Shown: positions 1 to 11,179, numbered from the stretch's first letter. The stretch is 64,000 nt of DNA from Pseudo-nitzschia pungens (GCA_037355855.1 CM074759.1:8618001-8682000), one strand, 5' to 3'. Notes: generated from the sequence alone by a model not told the origin. A program made the numbers and translations.

Positions 1-551
1 CAAAATAAGCCTTCTACATGCCTGTCTGTCATCCATTTTCAATGCATGTCCGTCGGGTGCGCCAAAAAGAATGAAGGCATATAATCTAGGATATTATTAT
101 GAAGGCATATAGTTTCGGGAATCACTCAATTGTTACGGTAAGGTTAGGGAATCTGTAAGGCTTACCGGTACAGGTAGTAATCTTACGGTAAGATTTTAAG
201 GTTTACAGTGAAGTAAGATTATCACACTCCTTGTGATCTTTTTTTTAACTGTAAAATTCCATCACGAGGTACCGGTAAGATTTTAAGTTACTCGTTGAGA
301 TTTCAGAATCACCCGAAGAAGATTTTTACTGTACAGTGCACGTAAGTTACCGGTAAGGGTAATTATTACTAGTAGTATTCGTAGTAATCGTAGCGAGTTG
401 GTCATTCATTGAGATTGATGAAATTCATTACTTTACTTCGTAAGGTTTTACTTCTACTTATTTGGATTAAAATTCATTGCAGTAATTCATTACTTTGATT
501 CTTTGGTTTTGATTGATTGATTGATTCATTCATTTATTCATTCATTCCACC
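1..551. other. Intergenic sequence, no gene seen
   Basis: AT-rich sequence upstream of the dehydrogenase gene. It contains scattered copies of short motifs such as TTACGGTAAG and TTACCGGTA and a run of ATTGATTGATTCATTC just before the start codon. No conserved coding signal or RNA gene is visible. The same GGTAAGGTT/ACCGGTAAG vocabulary reappears at 62.9-63.3 kb, so it is probably a general feature of intergenic DNA in this genome. Confidence 0.5.
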
Positions 552-1895
552 ATGGCCATTGCGTCGCAGTCGCTGCTCGGCGTCGATCTCCCGCTTGTCG
601 AGGCCGCGGCCCTGTGGATCCTGGCCGGAAAATTCGACAACCATCTCTGGAGGATCCTCCTGCTGGTGGCCCAGTACCACCTGGTGGGATTTTCGTCGAT
701 TTCGACCGCGATTTCGACCGCGATTTCGATTTCGATTGCCGCCGGGATCTGGTGGATGCCCATGCTCGCCAACCGGACGTTTCGGCCCAAGCGGGGCTGC
801 GTCTTTGTGACGGGATGCGACTCGGGCATGGGCAAGGCGACCGTGATTGGACTCGCCAAGTCCAATGCCAAGTCCAATGCCAACGCAAATGCCAGCGCAA
901 ATGCCAGCGGTGGGACCTACGCCCATATCTTTGCCGGGTGCTACGATCCGAAAACCGCAAGGGCCGCGTACGAAGCCGAGCTCACGGAGGACCAGCTCCG
1001 ATGCGTCACGCTCGTGGCCCTCGACGTCACCAGCGCCGATAGCGTTCGGGACGCGGCTGCGACCGTCCGCGAGTGGATCCGAAAGGAGAGCCACGACAAC
1101 AAGAGCAAGAGCAGCAAGCCCGGACTGACGGGACTCGTTCAGTTCCACGGGGTGGCCTTCAACGGTCCCTCGGCCTACATGCCCATCGAGATGTACCAGA
1201 AGCAGCTCGACGTGAACTTTGTCGGGACGATTCGGGTCGTCCAGGAATTCCTTCCCCTGTTGCAAGACGCGCATGCTTTCAACGGCATCGACGGCAACAA
1301 CATCAGCAACAACAACAGCAACAACAACAACAACAACAACAACAACGACGACGACGCCGGACCCTACCGATCCCGGATCGTCCTGACCGGCACCGGCGGC
1401 GGGCCCTGCAGCCCGTGCCCGCCGCTCCTGACGGCCTACATGGGCAGCAAGTTCGCCCTCGAGGCCTACTCGCAGAGCCTCCGGCAGGAGCTCTTCATGA
1501 CGAACAAACCGATCGACGTGGCGGTCATCAACCCCGGCTTTGTCAAGCCGACCATGCTGGTGGAGGAGGGGACCCGCATCTCGGCGACCATGTGGAAGGC
1601 CTGCCAGAAGCGCTACGGGGGATCCACCCGCGCCAGGGACGAGTACGGACCGATGCTGGACCACTTTACCGAGTACTCGGCGCTGCAGCCCGGGACGCAC
1701 GTATCAGAGATCGTGAGAGCGACCGAGCACGCGTTGCTGGCGAAGGTGCCACTGTCGTCCTACAAGGTGGGGATCGACAGCAAGCTGGCGCCGATCGTCG
1801 GGATGATGCCGACGGGACTCCGGGAATGGATCGCCCGGCACGGGATCTACGGGAAACTCAGCCCGAACGGGACCGTGCAAGGGTACAAGGTGTGA
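552..1895 (+). CDS. Divergent short-chain dehydrogenase/reductase
   Basis: This 447-residue protein is a classical-fold SDR of the 17-beta-HSD/retinol-dehydrogenase-like type, expected to use NAD(P)(H) on a hydrophobic alcohol or ketone; the substrate is unknown. Residues 35-75 are hydrophobic and could anchor it to a membrane. The nucleotide-binding TGxxxGxG motif is at residues 87-94, a LDVT strand (Asp158) follows, and YxxxK is at Tyr296/Lys300, followed by FALEAYSQSLRQEL, typical of the family. Oddities: the usual NNAG motif reads FHG near residue 199, and the catalytic Ser region reads TGTGGG, so Ser is replaced by Thr or displaced. Two low-complexity insertions interrupt the fold, an Asn/Ala/Ser stretch (about 104-119) and an Asn-rich run (about 249-265, from an AAC microsatellite). 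The start is the first ATG in a CCACCATGG context. It is GC-rich with good codon regularity, unlike the surrounding DNA. Antisense open frames are shadows. Confidence 0.9.
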   Translation: MAIASQSLLGVDLPLVEAAALWILAGKFDNHLWRILLLVAQYHLVGFSSISTAISTAISISIAAGIWWMPMLANRTFRPKRGCVFVTGCDSGMGKATVIGLAKSNAKSNANANASANASGGTYAHIFAGCYDPKTARAAYEAELTEDQLRCVTLVALDVTSADSVRDAAATVREWIRKESHDNKSKSSKPGLTGLVQFHGVAFNGPSAYMPIEMYQKQLDVNFVGTIRVVQEFLPLLQDAHAFNGIDGNNISNNNSNNNNNNNNNDDDAGPYRSRIVLTGTGGGPCSPCPPLLTAYMGSKFALEAYSQSLRQELFMTNKPIDVAVINPGFVKPTMLVEEGTRISATMWKACQKRYGGSTRARDEYGPMLDHFTEYSALQPGTHVSEIVRATEHALLAKVPLSSYKVGIDSKLAPIVGMMPTGLREWIARHGIYGKLSPNGTVQGYKV

Positions 1896-1997
1896 CGTGG
1901 AACGTGCAAACTGGTGGAATGTGGTGCAATGTGGTGCAATGTGGTGCAATTTGATAACAATGATTGTGACGACGACGATTGTGATGACAATGACTAC

Positions 1998-2029
<32 letters not shown>

Positions 2030-2389
2030 TGCAGAGTGCAATGCAGAGTGCGTGGTTCCTTCTTTCGTTCCACGCAAAAAATACCGGGAAAGCAACAGCA
2101 AGACGAAGCACATCGTTCCTCTCTCTTGCCAGAGAGACTCCTGGTGGTACAATGATTTGAACCGAACAAAACAAAACAAAACATAAGGATGGTATTGTTA
2201 GTATAGCAACAATCTAGAGTATGGTACGGTACGGTACAGTGCGTGCAGTAGTAGTAGTAGTAGTAATTCTCTTCGTCTCCTCGTGTTTCCCTCCCTCCCC
2301 AGTTTGCTACGGTACCATACTGTACTAGTAGCTGTTTTTGATTCTTCATTCGTGTTGCTGACGGATTTACAGTATCATGCAATACAATA
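1896..2389. repeat. Microsatellite-rich 3' flank
   Basis: Downstream of the dehydrogenase: three copies of an 11-bp unit TGTGGTGCAAT (1919-1950), a GAC/GAT trinucleotide run (about 1966-2030), GGTAC repeats (2223-2240) and a GTA run (2248-2266). No gene is seen; reading frames here are products of the trinucleotide runs. Confidence 0.7.
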
Positions 2390-2880
2390 CCCGGTCGTCA
2401 TGTTTTGGGTTCCATGCATTCATGAAAGACAGGGATCGTCATAGTCATACACCCGGCCGTCATGTTTTGGGTTCCAAGCATCATTCATGAAAGACAGGTA
2501 GTACGGTACTCCTCCTAGTAGTACTTATTGATTTCCCCCCTCCACTCCGAAAAAAAGACGGGGATCATTGTGTTTTTGGCGCTTCCACGCTGCCAAGAAA
2601 GACCAGGATTGTCGTGTTTTTGGTTCCATCATCATGCACTCCTGAAAGACTGGGATCATAGTAATGTATTTGTTTCTTCCGTACTGCTGTATTTCAGAAA
2701 GACTAGGATCATCGTCATGCATTATTTCTTAAAGATGGGAATCGTCATATTTTTGGGTCCCTCCTGTACTACTGAAAGACTGGGATCATCATGGTTTTGG
2801 TTCCATCATGCACTCCCGAAAGAATACTAGCAGGATCATGACGTATTTGTTTCCAAACATCCCCAAAAGACCAAGATCAT
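2390..2880. repeat. Degenerate minisatellite (GAAAGACTGGGATCATCATG type)
   Basis: About eight diverged copies of a unit of roughly 45-70 bp, recognisable by the phrases GAAAGACtGGGATCaTCaTg and TTTTGGTTCCATCATGCA, in direct orientation. Unit length and sequence drift strongly, so the array is old. No supported gene. Confidence 0.7.
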
Positions 2881-2889
2881 CTCCTTGTA

Positions 2890-3334
2890 GGATGCTGCTT
2901 ATGTAACATCACTCCTGGTACTAGTAGTAGTACTAGTAGTAGTATCACCTGGTGGGTTGTATTGAGTACCTTAGTACTAGTTGAAACTCAGCATGGATTG
3001 TCATATGCGTATGATGTACGAGTAGTACCGGTAGTAGTAATGATATTCAATATCATGACGTGCCATGGAGTATGCTAAGTATGGTGCTAGTAGGTCCCTG
3101 TGTAGGGAACTGTACTAGAGCTAAATACCTTACTAGTATCCCCAGGAACAGTAGTAATAGTCTATAATAGTAGTAGTATGATGCTAAACAGGATCATGAT
3201 TCTAAGAAGCAGGAGGCTCCTTAACAGGATGCTGTCACCAACAGGCTGGTGCAATGGGATGTGCTACTAGTAGCAAGGGTGCTGGGTCCTAATGTAGGAT
3301 CTGTACTACTAGTAGTAGGTCTACATACCCTAGC
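2890..3334. repeat. CTAGTAGTA-rich sequence with decayed 140-bp satellite
   Basis: Short runs of (AC)TAGTAGTAG and pieces such as TGCTAAACAGGAT (about 3182-3194) that resemble the reverse complement of the CTAGCATCCTGTTTAGTAT core of the 140-bp satellite found at 18-28 kb and 61.7-62.6 kb. It sits next to a reverse-oriented solo LTR, so this looks like an older copy of the same satellite-plus-Copia environment. The satellite assignment is by eye on diverged sequence. Confidence 0.4.
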
Positions 3335-4530
3335 TGCGTTGATTCAGCCCGTCGGCAATTCGTAGTAGTACTAGTAGGATATTGGCTGTAACTGAAATTG
3401 TGGTTAAACATCAAACAGCAGCAGCAACAACAATTGCGCGTTGTGTGTGCTGGCAAATCGTGGAGACTAGTACAGAGAATACTGTTCGAACGCTATTACA
3501 TATACAAATACGAAGTATCACTACAGGATACTCCCCTAGAGTTACATCGGGATCAATCGAAAGCGGAGGGCATGATGGTGTTTATTTTAGAGTAAAAGGA
3601 GAAGAGTGAGCGAAGCGCTACTTGAAGCGCTAAGCTGAAGCGCTGAGCTCCGGATCTAAAGAATAATCCACTCTCGCGTATCCACTCAGTACTGTAATCC
3701 TGTAGAGTTGTACAGAGCAGCGTAGCGTAGTGGATTAGCGTAGCGTAGTGGATTAGCGTGGCATACGGAGTAGCCTTAGCGCTAGCGTACGCTTGCTTGC
3801 TTGCAACTGCAGGGGCTGGGTATCCGGTTACAGTACAGATCGTACAGTAACAACCATACCCCGACGGTAGCATAATAGGAGTCAGGACCCCAAGTGGTAG
3901 AACAACAATTTTTCAAACAAACCTTGAACATCAAGCAGGGAAATAAACAGAACAAGTCCCACAACAGAGGGACGTGAGACAAAATGAAGTGGGAAGGAAG
4001 ATAGTAGTAGTGGGAAGTTGGATTGCAGCATCAGCAGCAGCAGCGGCAGAAATGCCAGTGGAGTGTAGCAGCAGCAGCAGCAGAAATTCTGGGTGATTGC
4101 AGCAGCAGCAGCAGCAGCAGCAGCAGAAACGCTGGGTGAGTGCAGCACCACCACCAGCAACGCCGGTGGATGCCAACAGCAGCAGCAGAACTGCCAGTGG
4201 ATTGCAGCAGTATCATCAGAAACGCCAGCAGAGTACAGCAGCAGGAGCAGCAGAAACGCCGGGTGAGTGCATCTGCAGAAGCAGAAGCAACGCTGGATTG
4301 CAGCAGCTGCAGCTGCAGAAACGCTGGTGGAGTGCAGCAGCAGCAGCAGCAGCAGAAACACCGGTTGATGGCAGCTGGTACGAATCCTACATGATGACCC
4401 AGGTCACTTGGTTGTAAGCCTGTTGCTACTAAGCTCTGTTGCTCAGCACTGTTGCTAAGCTAATGCCTGTAGCTCTGGTACAGGTCCCAACACACCAGGG
4501 TCCTTAGCATCTTGGAGGTAGATGAATAAT
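3335..4530 (-). mobile_element. Diverged solo Copia LTR, interrupted
   Basis: Reverse complement of the LTR found at 9378-10277. It starts with TGCGTTGATT (complement of the LTR end AATCAACGCA). It keeps GGAGGGCATGATGG (about 3564) and the GCGCT-rich hairpin region near 3610-3650. GGGTATCCGGTTACAG (about 3817) and CCCCGACGGTAGCATAAT match the LTR, as do AAGCCTGTTGCTA blocks near 4417. The right end (about 4480-4530, CCTTAGCATCTTGG) matches the LTR start only loosely. A LINE 3' tail replaces the middle. No internal coding region is attached, so it is a solo LTR. It is much more diverged than the LTRs of the two large Copia elements. Confidence 0.65.
3882..4395 (-). mobile_element. LINE 3'-tail fragment with CAG-rich repeats
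   Basis: From GTCAGGACCCCAAGTGG to about 4015 the sequence is a diverged copy of the 3' untranslated region of the LINE at 28337-28470 (shared CAAACAAACCTTGAACATCAAGCAGG block and CAACAGAGGGAC). Beyond it lie about eight 40-50-bp units of the form TGCAGCAGCAGCAGAAACGCTGGG. Poly-Gln and poly-Cys open frames across it are artefacts of CAG repeats. It lies inside the solo LTR; I see no clean target-site duplication and part of the LTR is missing. Confidence 0.6.
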
Positions 4531-6848
4531 CAACAGATAGCTACCGTATGCTAGCATCCAAGCACTCAGCAGCATGGTACAAGAACAGCCCAGCAGCATG
4601 GTGCTACAAGGTGAAGAATGCTGTAGTGATCAAGCTCTATCATGCTATGAGGCTACTAGTACATGCAGCAAGCAAAAAGAAGCAACACAATTTTTGAAAA
4701 ATTTAGAAGTACTACGAAGTAAGATTAGATGTAGTACAACACGGTACCTTGCTTGTATGCTACATCAATCCAGAATGATTACGATACTGTGCTTGTAGAT
4801 TTCGCATCCTTTGTCTCATTTTGAACAAGTTTTTAGTTTTTAAGTGCATTTCAAAATACAGGAAGACTTGTTAATTGTAACATACCGGTACGGTAGGGTA
4901 ATTACCGTATGGAACCGTCGGTATTCAGTACTTGTTCACGAAGTACGAGTAAACCTTACTAGCAGACATAGATTGATTTCAAAAGGAGAAAAGAGTGAGC
5001 TGGGCTCAGCTGAACTGAGCTCTTTATCTACGATACTACAAACTTCCTATCAGCTGTCCCCCGGTTCTACATCCTCAACTACTAATTTCTACGGAAACCG
5101 GGGGACAGCTGATAGGAATTCCGTAGTAGCAGTTTTCTGTCTCTTAGTACGGTAATTTATTACGGGTAAGTACCTGTACTAGTACTGGTACTGTACAAGT
5201 TACTTCATATTTTGGTACAAACATTTTTACGATCAGCAAGAAAAAGGTTGTGCGGTAGCCATAATCGTAGTCTCAACAATTGGTTGGCGGTAAACCTTAC
5301 GTACCGGAACGATAATCCCAGACGTGTTGTATGAGCTATTGACACGAAGTATTGGCGTAATTGGATGGCACGCATCAATAGCCTATCATTTGGTAGTTCA
5401 AAATACTTCAACATACTATGCCAACACGGTCAAGACCACAACACTTCGTCGTGTCATAATAATATTCTCTCGTCCGATACAAAAAGCTTCAAACGTGCAG
5501 TTTCAGACTTTCGTGTTTTCGGAAAATGTCCCATACAGAGAATCGAAGCGACAACGTAAGGTTTACTTCGCGATCGATTTACAATGATTCAACATCCTGA
5601 TCCATAAGTACAAAAACAGTAGAGCTCAGTCTCATCTAGTGACGTCATTGAAAATACTAAGTCAGTCGGAAGACAGATGCATTGTCGAGGAGAGAATCGT
5701 GCGTCAATGGGGAAGAATGTTCGGGGAGGCTTTGACCATCTTGCACTTCAAAGGAGATTAATTACATAAATAATGACTACCCGTGTAAACCTTACCGTAT
5801 ACTACGTAGTTCTGACTTATTGAAGAGAACTTATTGTGGGCTTTTCAACGCTCACAAAATGATGCCGGTACCAGTGATTGGTTTGCGGAATGTTGAGGGA
5901 CATAATGGTAGAAGAAACTATTTTGTACGCATGAATGCATTAATTTAGAAATCGATGACTCATCTTACCAGAGCTCTTTTCCTCAATAAGCGGATGGTTA
6001 AAACAACAACGAACCTGAAAGACGCGTGGCATCGCAAGTGAAACAGCAGTTAAGGTTACAATTACAATAAATCTACCGTACAAACCATAAAAAATATCGG
6101 GAGAAGCAATGATACAATATGTAGACCTATAAACACTAAAGGTTCGGCACCGATGAGTCAAAACGTTGAAGAGGTGAACACAAAGCATCACAATTTTTCT
6201 CTAACCACAGCGGATCGAGGGGATTTCGATTCTGGTAGAAGTTGTAAGTTTCAATCTCGTAACATGGACGTCACAGAGCTTCTAATTTTTAGCGTTAGGA
6301 ACTCGTTGCGTACAACGTACCAGCATTGTGTTTCTTCTAGTATTTTCTGTGTGTTAGTCCTAATTACTCCTTTCTATTATTGCAATCCCTTTCGTAATGA
6401 GCGCGTGCGCGACAAACATAATGCAAAACGTTGAATCCCACGCTTCGCTTGTATTGTTTCGCTTTATTGATCCGGTCGTTGCGGTCTGTTGCTGTCGTGC
6501 TTCGATCGGAACAAAAACATATCGCAGAATTACCGCGATGAGTACCTACACTCCGTTTCTCAATGCAGTTAGTTGAAAGTTGTTGTAATGATATTCATTA
6601 CTAACGTATAACGTATGAACGTAAATTATGATGACTAGTAGCAGGTAGAAGATGGATTGTGATCTGTGGACATGTGTTGATGTTGTGTTGTTTCGTTAGT
6701 TTTGTGGCGCGGAGTTGCAATGTGTGGTCTATGTGTCTTCTTTTTGTGTGTGTGTGTGTGTGCCGTTGCGAAGAATACATTTATGTACAAAGATGATTCA
6801 AAAGTGGCAATTGGCTCGTCCAGCACAACCAGGGAGTTTGCCCCTTCG
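4531..6848. other. Intergenic sequence, no supported gene
   Basis: AT-rich DNA with only short, unconvincing open frames. The notable structure is a perfect 23-bp inverted repeat at 5044-5118 (separate entry). A GT run lies near 6746-6763. No RNA gene recognised. Confidence 0.5.
5044..5118. repeat. Perfect 23-bp inverted repeat (stem-loop)
   Basis: The left arm at 5044-5066 (TTCCTATCAGCTGTCCCCC...) is the exact reverse complement of the right arm at 5096-5118, with a 29-nt spacer. An ACTAC/GTAGT pair lies just outside after a short mismatch. A stem this long and perfect in drifting AT-rich DNA suggests recent origin or selection: a tiny MITE-like element, a small-RNA hairpin, or a transcript terminus. 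No flanking duplication was clear. Confidence 0.75.
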
Positions 6849-7535
6849 TTACCGCAAAACTCGAGGCTCGGCTTCCGTTGCAAACGCGGGAATCTGCCTC
6901 TGCGTTTGGACCCGCCTTCGCTTCTTCGCCTGCAGATCTGCCGCGTCTTCTTGCACAGGTCTCTTGGTCGCGTCCTGGGAAACGGGTGGTGAAATAGATT
7001 CGGTGTTTCGTCGGGCGTTGGGACCTTGGATGGTTCCGGTGAGCTGCTGAAACGAACACTCCGCGAGGTCGATTGGTTTTTTGTTTCCCAGGGCAAACAT
7101 ACCACTCCATTCGTAGAATGAATCGCCGACATGCTTCCCTTTCGCCGGGGTGAACTTGGAGGCCCATCGAAGCGTGGCGGTCGTTGTCGTTGTCGTTATC
7201 GACCCATCGTCGTTTCTTCGGATTTGTGGCACCTCGCTATTGCTGTTGCGAGGACTGCAGATGGTGATCTTGTAGGAAATACTTGGACAACGGCCGTTGT
7301 TCCGGGACTCGTTTGCGTCGCTGGTCGTCGAAACGAGAATCGTCATGTGAATTCTAAGAGTATCCGTGGGAACCTGCATCTCGAAGTTGCACGAGATGGT
7401 TGGTGTCTCGGCTGTGAAGGGTAGTGTACTCGTACTCGGCGGTTGCGGTGAAATCGCACCCATCATCCTTGAGTCCCTAAATTTCCTCACAACAAGTGAC
7501 GGTTGTGTCGGCATCGTTCGTGAGAAGGAAGGCAT
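6849..7535 (-). CDS. Hypothetical basic protein, 228 residues
   Basis: I do not recognise this protein. It starts at an ATG (7535) and is open to a stop at 6849. The middle holds a Thr run (about residues 113-119) from ACAACG-type codons, then a folded-looking stretch RWASKFTPAKGKHVGDSFYEW (about 123-143) and LGNKKPIDLAECSFQQLTGTI. The C-terminus is basic with KKRRR, a candidate nuclear localisation signal. The mixture of aromatic, hydrophobic and charged residues in the middle argues for a real gene. Splicing to extra exons cannot be excluded, because two other minus-strand frames are open over 6635-7167. It lies about 5 kb from the dehydrogenase and does not appear linked to it. Confidence 0.5.
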   Translation of the reverse strand: MPSFSRTMPTQPSLVVRKFRDSRMMGAISPQPPSTSTLPFTAETPTISCNFEMQVPTDTLRIHMTILVSTTSDANESRNNGRCPSISYKITICSPRNSNSEVPQIRRNDDGSITTTTTTATLRWASKFTPAKGKHVGDSFYEWSGMFALGNKKPIDLAECSFQQLTGTIQGPNARRNTESISPPVSQDATKRPVQEDAADLQAKKRRRVQTQRQIPAFATEAEPRVLR

Positions 7536-9098
7536 TATTCTGACTCTATCTCTTTGTGTTGGAGTGCAAGTTGTGAATTAGAGGGCGCCTCTGTTACTCC
7601 GTAGTTGTTTGCAGAGTGCTGTTAGTATTTTATTGTGAATATCGGAAGGGCGAAAAAAAAAGGCAAAACACCGGGAAAGCCTATTTTGCATTCAATTTTT
7701 TTCAGTTCGGTAATTATTCTATTATTATTTGGCATTCGAAATGTTTGCTGAGTCGATAGTCATGAAGCGAACGCCAATCAAACAGCGAAAAAATCAGTCA
7801 TGTCAATTGTGGAACAATCGTTTCTTTATGGAATCATGAAAACATAAATAAATCAGTACCTGTGCACGTTTTGATAGAATTCAATGTTCTTTATAGGAAC
7901 AGATTGTTCTCTTCATAAATAAAACATATAGTTTCATCGATGATGTGTCCTTTAAAATCAAAAAATTTTAAGTAAAAGAACTTGTAATTCCATCCCCACA
8001 TATAATAATCTTGACCTCGTTCCGAAGCAATCTCTTTTTAATTCCATTCAGATTTAGTGCGCAGTGACAACATTCTGTAGCGTAAGAAAAGAAAGAAAAA
8101 AAAGAAGAATCTGAAAATCAAGAACAAAAAAATACGAAGAAATGCGAAAGACATCTGACAAATCGCGAAAATGCCTCACTTCTCGTCTGCGACTGATGAA
8201 TAATATCAATCGTTAGATAAATTACTCAACAGGAATCTAACACTTGTTTAAGATTCATTTCCGATGAGACATGATAGTCATCTGGCTATTGTTTCTATTT
8301 ATGAATGTTTTACAGATCTCCCCAAGAAGGAACATGATGACGTGTAAAAAAGAGTATCAATGATGTAGTTAAAAGTCTGAAATGTTCTAGAAGCGAAAAA
8401 CAAGAGAAGTATTCCCAATGTACATTCCTTTGGAGCAACTTACTTATGAATATTGCCTTATTGCAGAACACAGTCGTCAACAGCTGACAAGACATTTTGT
8501 TTTGTATTCATTTATCCCTTTGGAAGCTACTTATACATCATAAAAATTGAAACAATTCTGACGATTTGTTCCAACGAAAAAACAGTGAGCAATCGTGATC
8601 CATGCCCCAATGAAGCGAAAATAAGACCACACCTCAACAAACGAACCCTTTGGAGAAGTCACGATCCAAGATGGGCCCTTCTGGAACCAAATCTGACATC
8701 TTCTCGAAGTTAGTGGAGTTGTAAGTGATTGTCCTTAACCTTAATGCTATTTACAACGGAACTTTAACTTCCTTAAGAAGCTGAAGAGTGTGAGAAACGG
8801 GATTTTGGTAAAAACAGGAAAATAGTGTTTTTAGTGCGTAGAGCCGGTAAGATTTCAACGCTTAAAACCGAGGACATTCGCGGTTATGAAAATAGATATT
8901 TTTACTGTTTTTTTTGAGAAATAGCAATATTAATTGATCGGTTTTTGAATCAATAGGCATATTATATTTTCGTCCGAGTTGTAGTATTACTGGTTTTATG
9001 AGAAATTGGCATAATGTATTTTCGTCGGAGTTGTAATGCTGGTTTTTAATGACAATTGTCTAATTTCGTACCTCTACCATAGTGGTTTTGATAGGTAT
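7536..9098. other. Intergenic sequence, no supported gene
   Basis: Very AT-rich DNA between the hypothetical gene and the satellite locus. The first 100 bp would hold the promoter of the minus-strand gene. Two similar phrases, TTTTCGTCCGAGTTGTAGTATTACTGG and TTTTCGTCGGAGTTGTAATGCTGG (8970-9050), form a degenerate direct repeat. No gene or RNA recognised. Confidence 0.5.
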
Positions 9099-9377
9099 GT
9101 CCCTCACCACACCGGTCTCGAAATTATTTGGTTTCAGTCCCTAACCACACCGGTCTCGAAATTATTTGGTTTCAGTCCCTAACCACACCGGTCTCAAAAT
9201 TATTGGGTTTCAGTCCCTCACCACATCAGTCTCAAAAATTATTTGGTTCCAGTCCGTAACCACACCGGTCTCAAAATTATTGGGTTTGTCTCAAAATTAT
9301 TGGGTTTCAGTCCCTCACCATCTCTGGTCTCGGTCACTCACCACACCGGTGTCAAAATTATTTGGTTTCAGTCCTTC
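9099..9377. repeat. 38-bp satellite array, left block
   Basis: About seven copies of a 38-bp unit containing CCACACCGGTCTCAAAATTA followed by TTGGGTTTCAGTCCCTAA. The ACCGGT palindrome is conserved. The array is continuous with 17591-18098 across Copia element A, as the element's CTTC duplication shows. Confidence 0.9.
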
Positions 9378-10277
9378 TATGAAGATATTCAAGGTGGTGC
9401 TATGATCTGTGCTAAGGCTCCTGTGTAGGAGAGTGTACTGGGGCTACAGGCAGCAGCCTCCAGTAACTGACTAACAGGTGCTGGGCTGAGTGCTAGAGCT
9501 GTGTGCTAAGTGGTTAGCAACAGGCTTAGCAACAGGCTTAGCAACAGGCTTAGCAACAGGCTTAGCAACAGGCTTAGCAGCAGACCTATATCCTACTATT
9601 CTGTTTAGTATGGATGCTAGCAGAGTTTACTAGGGTCGACGCGTACGATTTGTACCAATCGTACGTACCCCGAGTAAAGCACCTTTTATGGTGTAGCTAA
9701 ATGCTACAGGGTTAGGGTTGCTAAGGCTACGAGATACTGAAAGATGCTAACCTACCATGATACCATGCTAGGATACTATGCTACCGCCGGGGTCGGGTCA
9801 TTGGTGTATAATATGTACCATGACCGAATACCCGGCCCAAACAGTTACCCAACGCGCTAGCATACGCGAGTTAAGCGAAGCTACGCTACGATACTCCGAT
9901 ACGGTACGCTACCCGTAGAATACAGTACCAGAGCTACAGAGCGCTGTTATTATACGAGTTAGCGAGTATCGCTGTCACGATACGATACAGAGCTGAGCGG
10001 AGCGCTCAGCTCCCGTATATTCACTCTTTATGTTTCACTCTAAATTAAAACGCCTATCATGCCCTCCCTTACGACCGATTCCGATGTACCTCTAGGGAAG
10101 TGCCTTGTATTGCCTAAGTGTATGCAATAGACCTTGAATGGTCCACTGTAGACTCACCCTTTGCCAGGGATATACGTGTTGTTATTGTTAAGGCTTTCCC
10201 CTATTTTTAGGCCAGTATGAAACAGTTTATATCTACGAGTCGTCCCCGAAGATCGCTGACGAGCGAATATCAACGCA
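9378..10277 (+). repeat. 5' LTR of Copia element A
   Basis: 900 bp, TATGAAG...AACGCA. It contains a 12-bp tandem repeat CTTAGCAACAGG (five to six copies, about 9510-9575), a telomere-like AGGGTTAGGGTT (about 9708-9719), an AGCTGAGCGGAGCGCTCAGCT hairpin region near 9990-10010 and a conserved block around the CATGCCCTCCC phrase. Its copy is at 16691-17590. Confidence 0.88.
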
Positions 10278-11179
10278 GTTTATCAGACCCACCGCTCGAC
10301 CCACACTACGAACCGGGACGCCGGCTAGAGCGCGTGATGAAACCCAGCTGGCTGATCACCACTGGCATCCATGCCTACACTTGGATGTAAAACCTCAGCT
10401 GTAACTGGACCAGCAGCTGACATCGCGAGATCCCTGATGTTAATGGGGAGCCCTTCCCTAGACCCGCGAACCGACCGGAGTCCGCACATCCACCTCTGCG
10501 GATCTATTGATATTCATATTCAGTAGCTGAGCGTCATGGTGGCTCCATGGAGGCTCAGTCCGGTGGGGAAGGAGCAGGGCGTGGAGAAAGCAGCGTCCAT
10601 GATTTCCTGTTATTTTACAGGATTCAAGGGGGACGCTTGCTTACTACGGATGGAACCACACTGGAAAAAGAATTTTCGTGGAAGACAGACCACCACGTAT
10701 TTCCCAGTGAAGACAGTGTCCAGCAGACCAAGGACATGACGTCAGGCCCATCCGACTGAGGCGCAGACAACCTCACGAGGCGCAGACAACCTCGAACCTG
10801 CCATACCATCGATTTTGATTTTAGCCAAGGGAATTTGGAATCAGACAAGCCAAGAACCCTGAGATCTGTCATATCTCAGAATCAAATCGATTGGTCCGGA
10901 GCAGAAAGACCGAATAGAATTCTTCTTTTTGGTCGTAACCAACCATTTGGATACCTTACCATCCAACCATCGAATCGGAACCATCGATGTGGATAGACGT
11001 CAACACGAAAATGTTGACACCAATGCTGACGTGATACGTGATACCTTTTCTTTCGGAATTGTCGAGTACGGAACAATCGACCCGGACCTTCGATCGACAA
11101 CTTGGATGGAGACAGTCCCCACCACAAAAGAATTTGGTTTAGAAACTGAAGCAAATTAGGTAATCAAAGCAAGACAACC
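10278..11179 (+). other. Copia A leader region
   Basis: Untranslated leader between the 5' LTR and the gag-like start. The first bases GTTTATCAGACCC are the candidate primer-binding site. The same leader, about 90 percent similar by eye, is found at 53553-54420 in element B. Short frames in it (for example one starting at 10536 with ATGGTGGCTCC) are shared but do not look like proteins. Confidence 0.6.

Noticed and set aside
534..1700. 388-codon open frame antisense to the dehydrogenase
   Set aside because: GC-rich shadow frame; composition is Arg/Val/Gly-rich without domain signals, while the plus frame has clear SDR motifs.
3882..4361. Poly-Gln/poly-Cys open frames
   Set aside because: Produced by CAG-type tandem repeats in a LINE tail fragment.
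9099..9377. Possible CRISPR-like array
   Set aside because: Units are contiguous 38-bp satellites without unique spacers, in a eukaryotic transposon-rich context with no cas genes.
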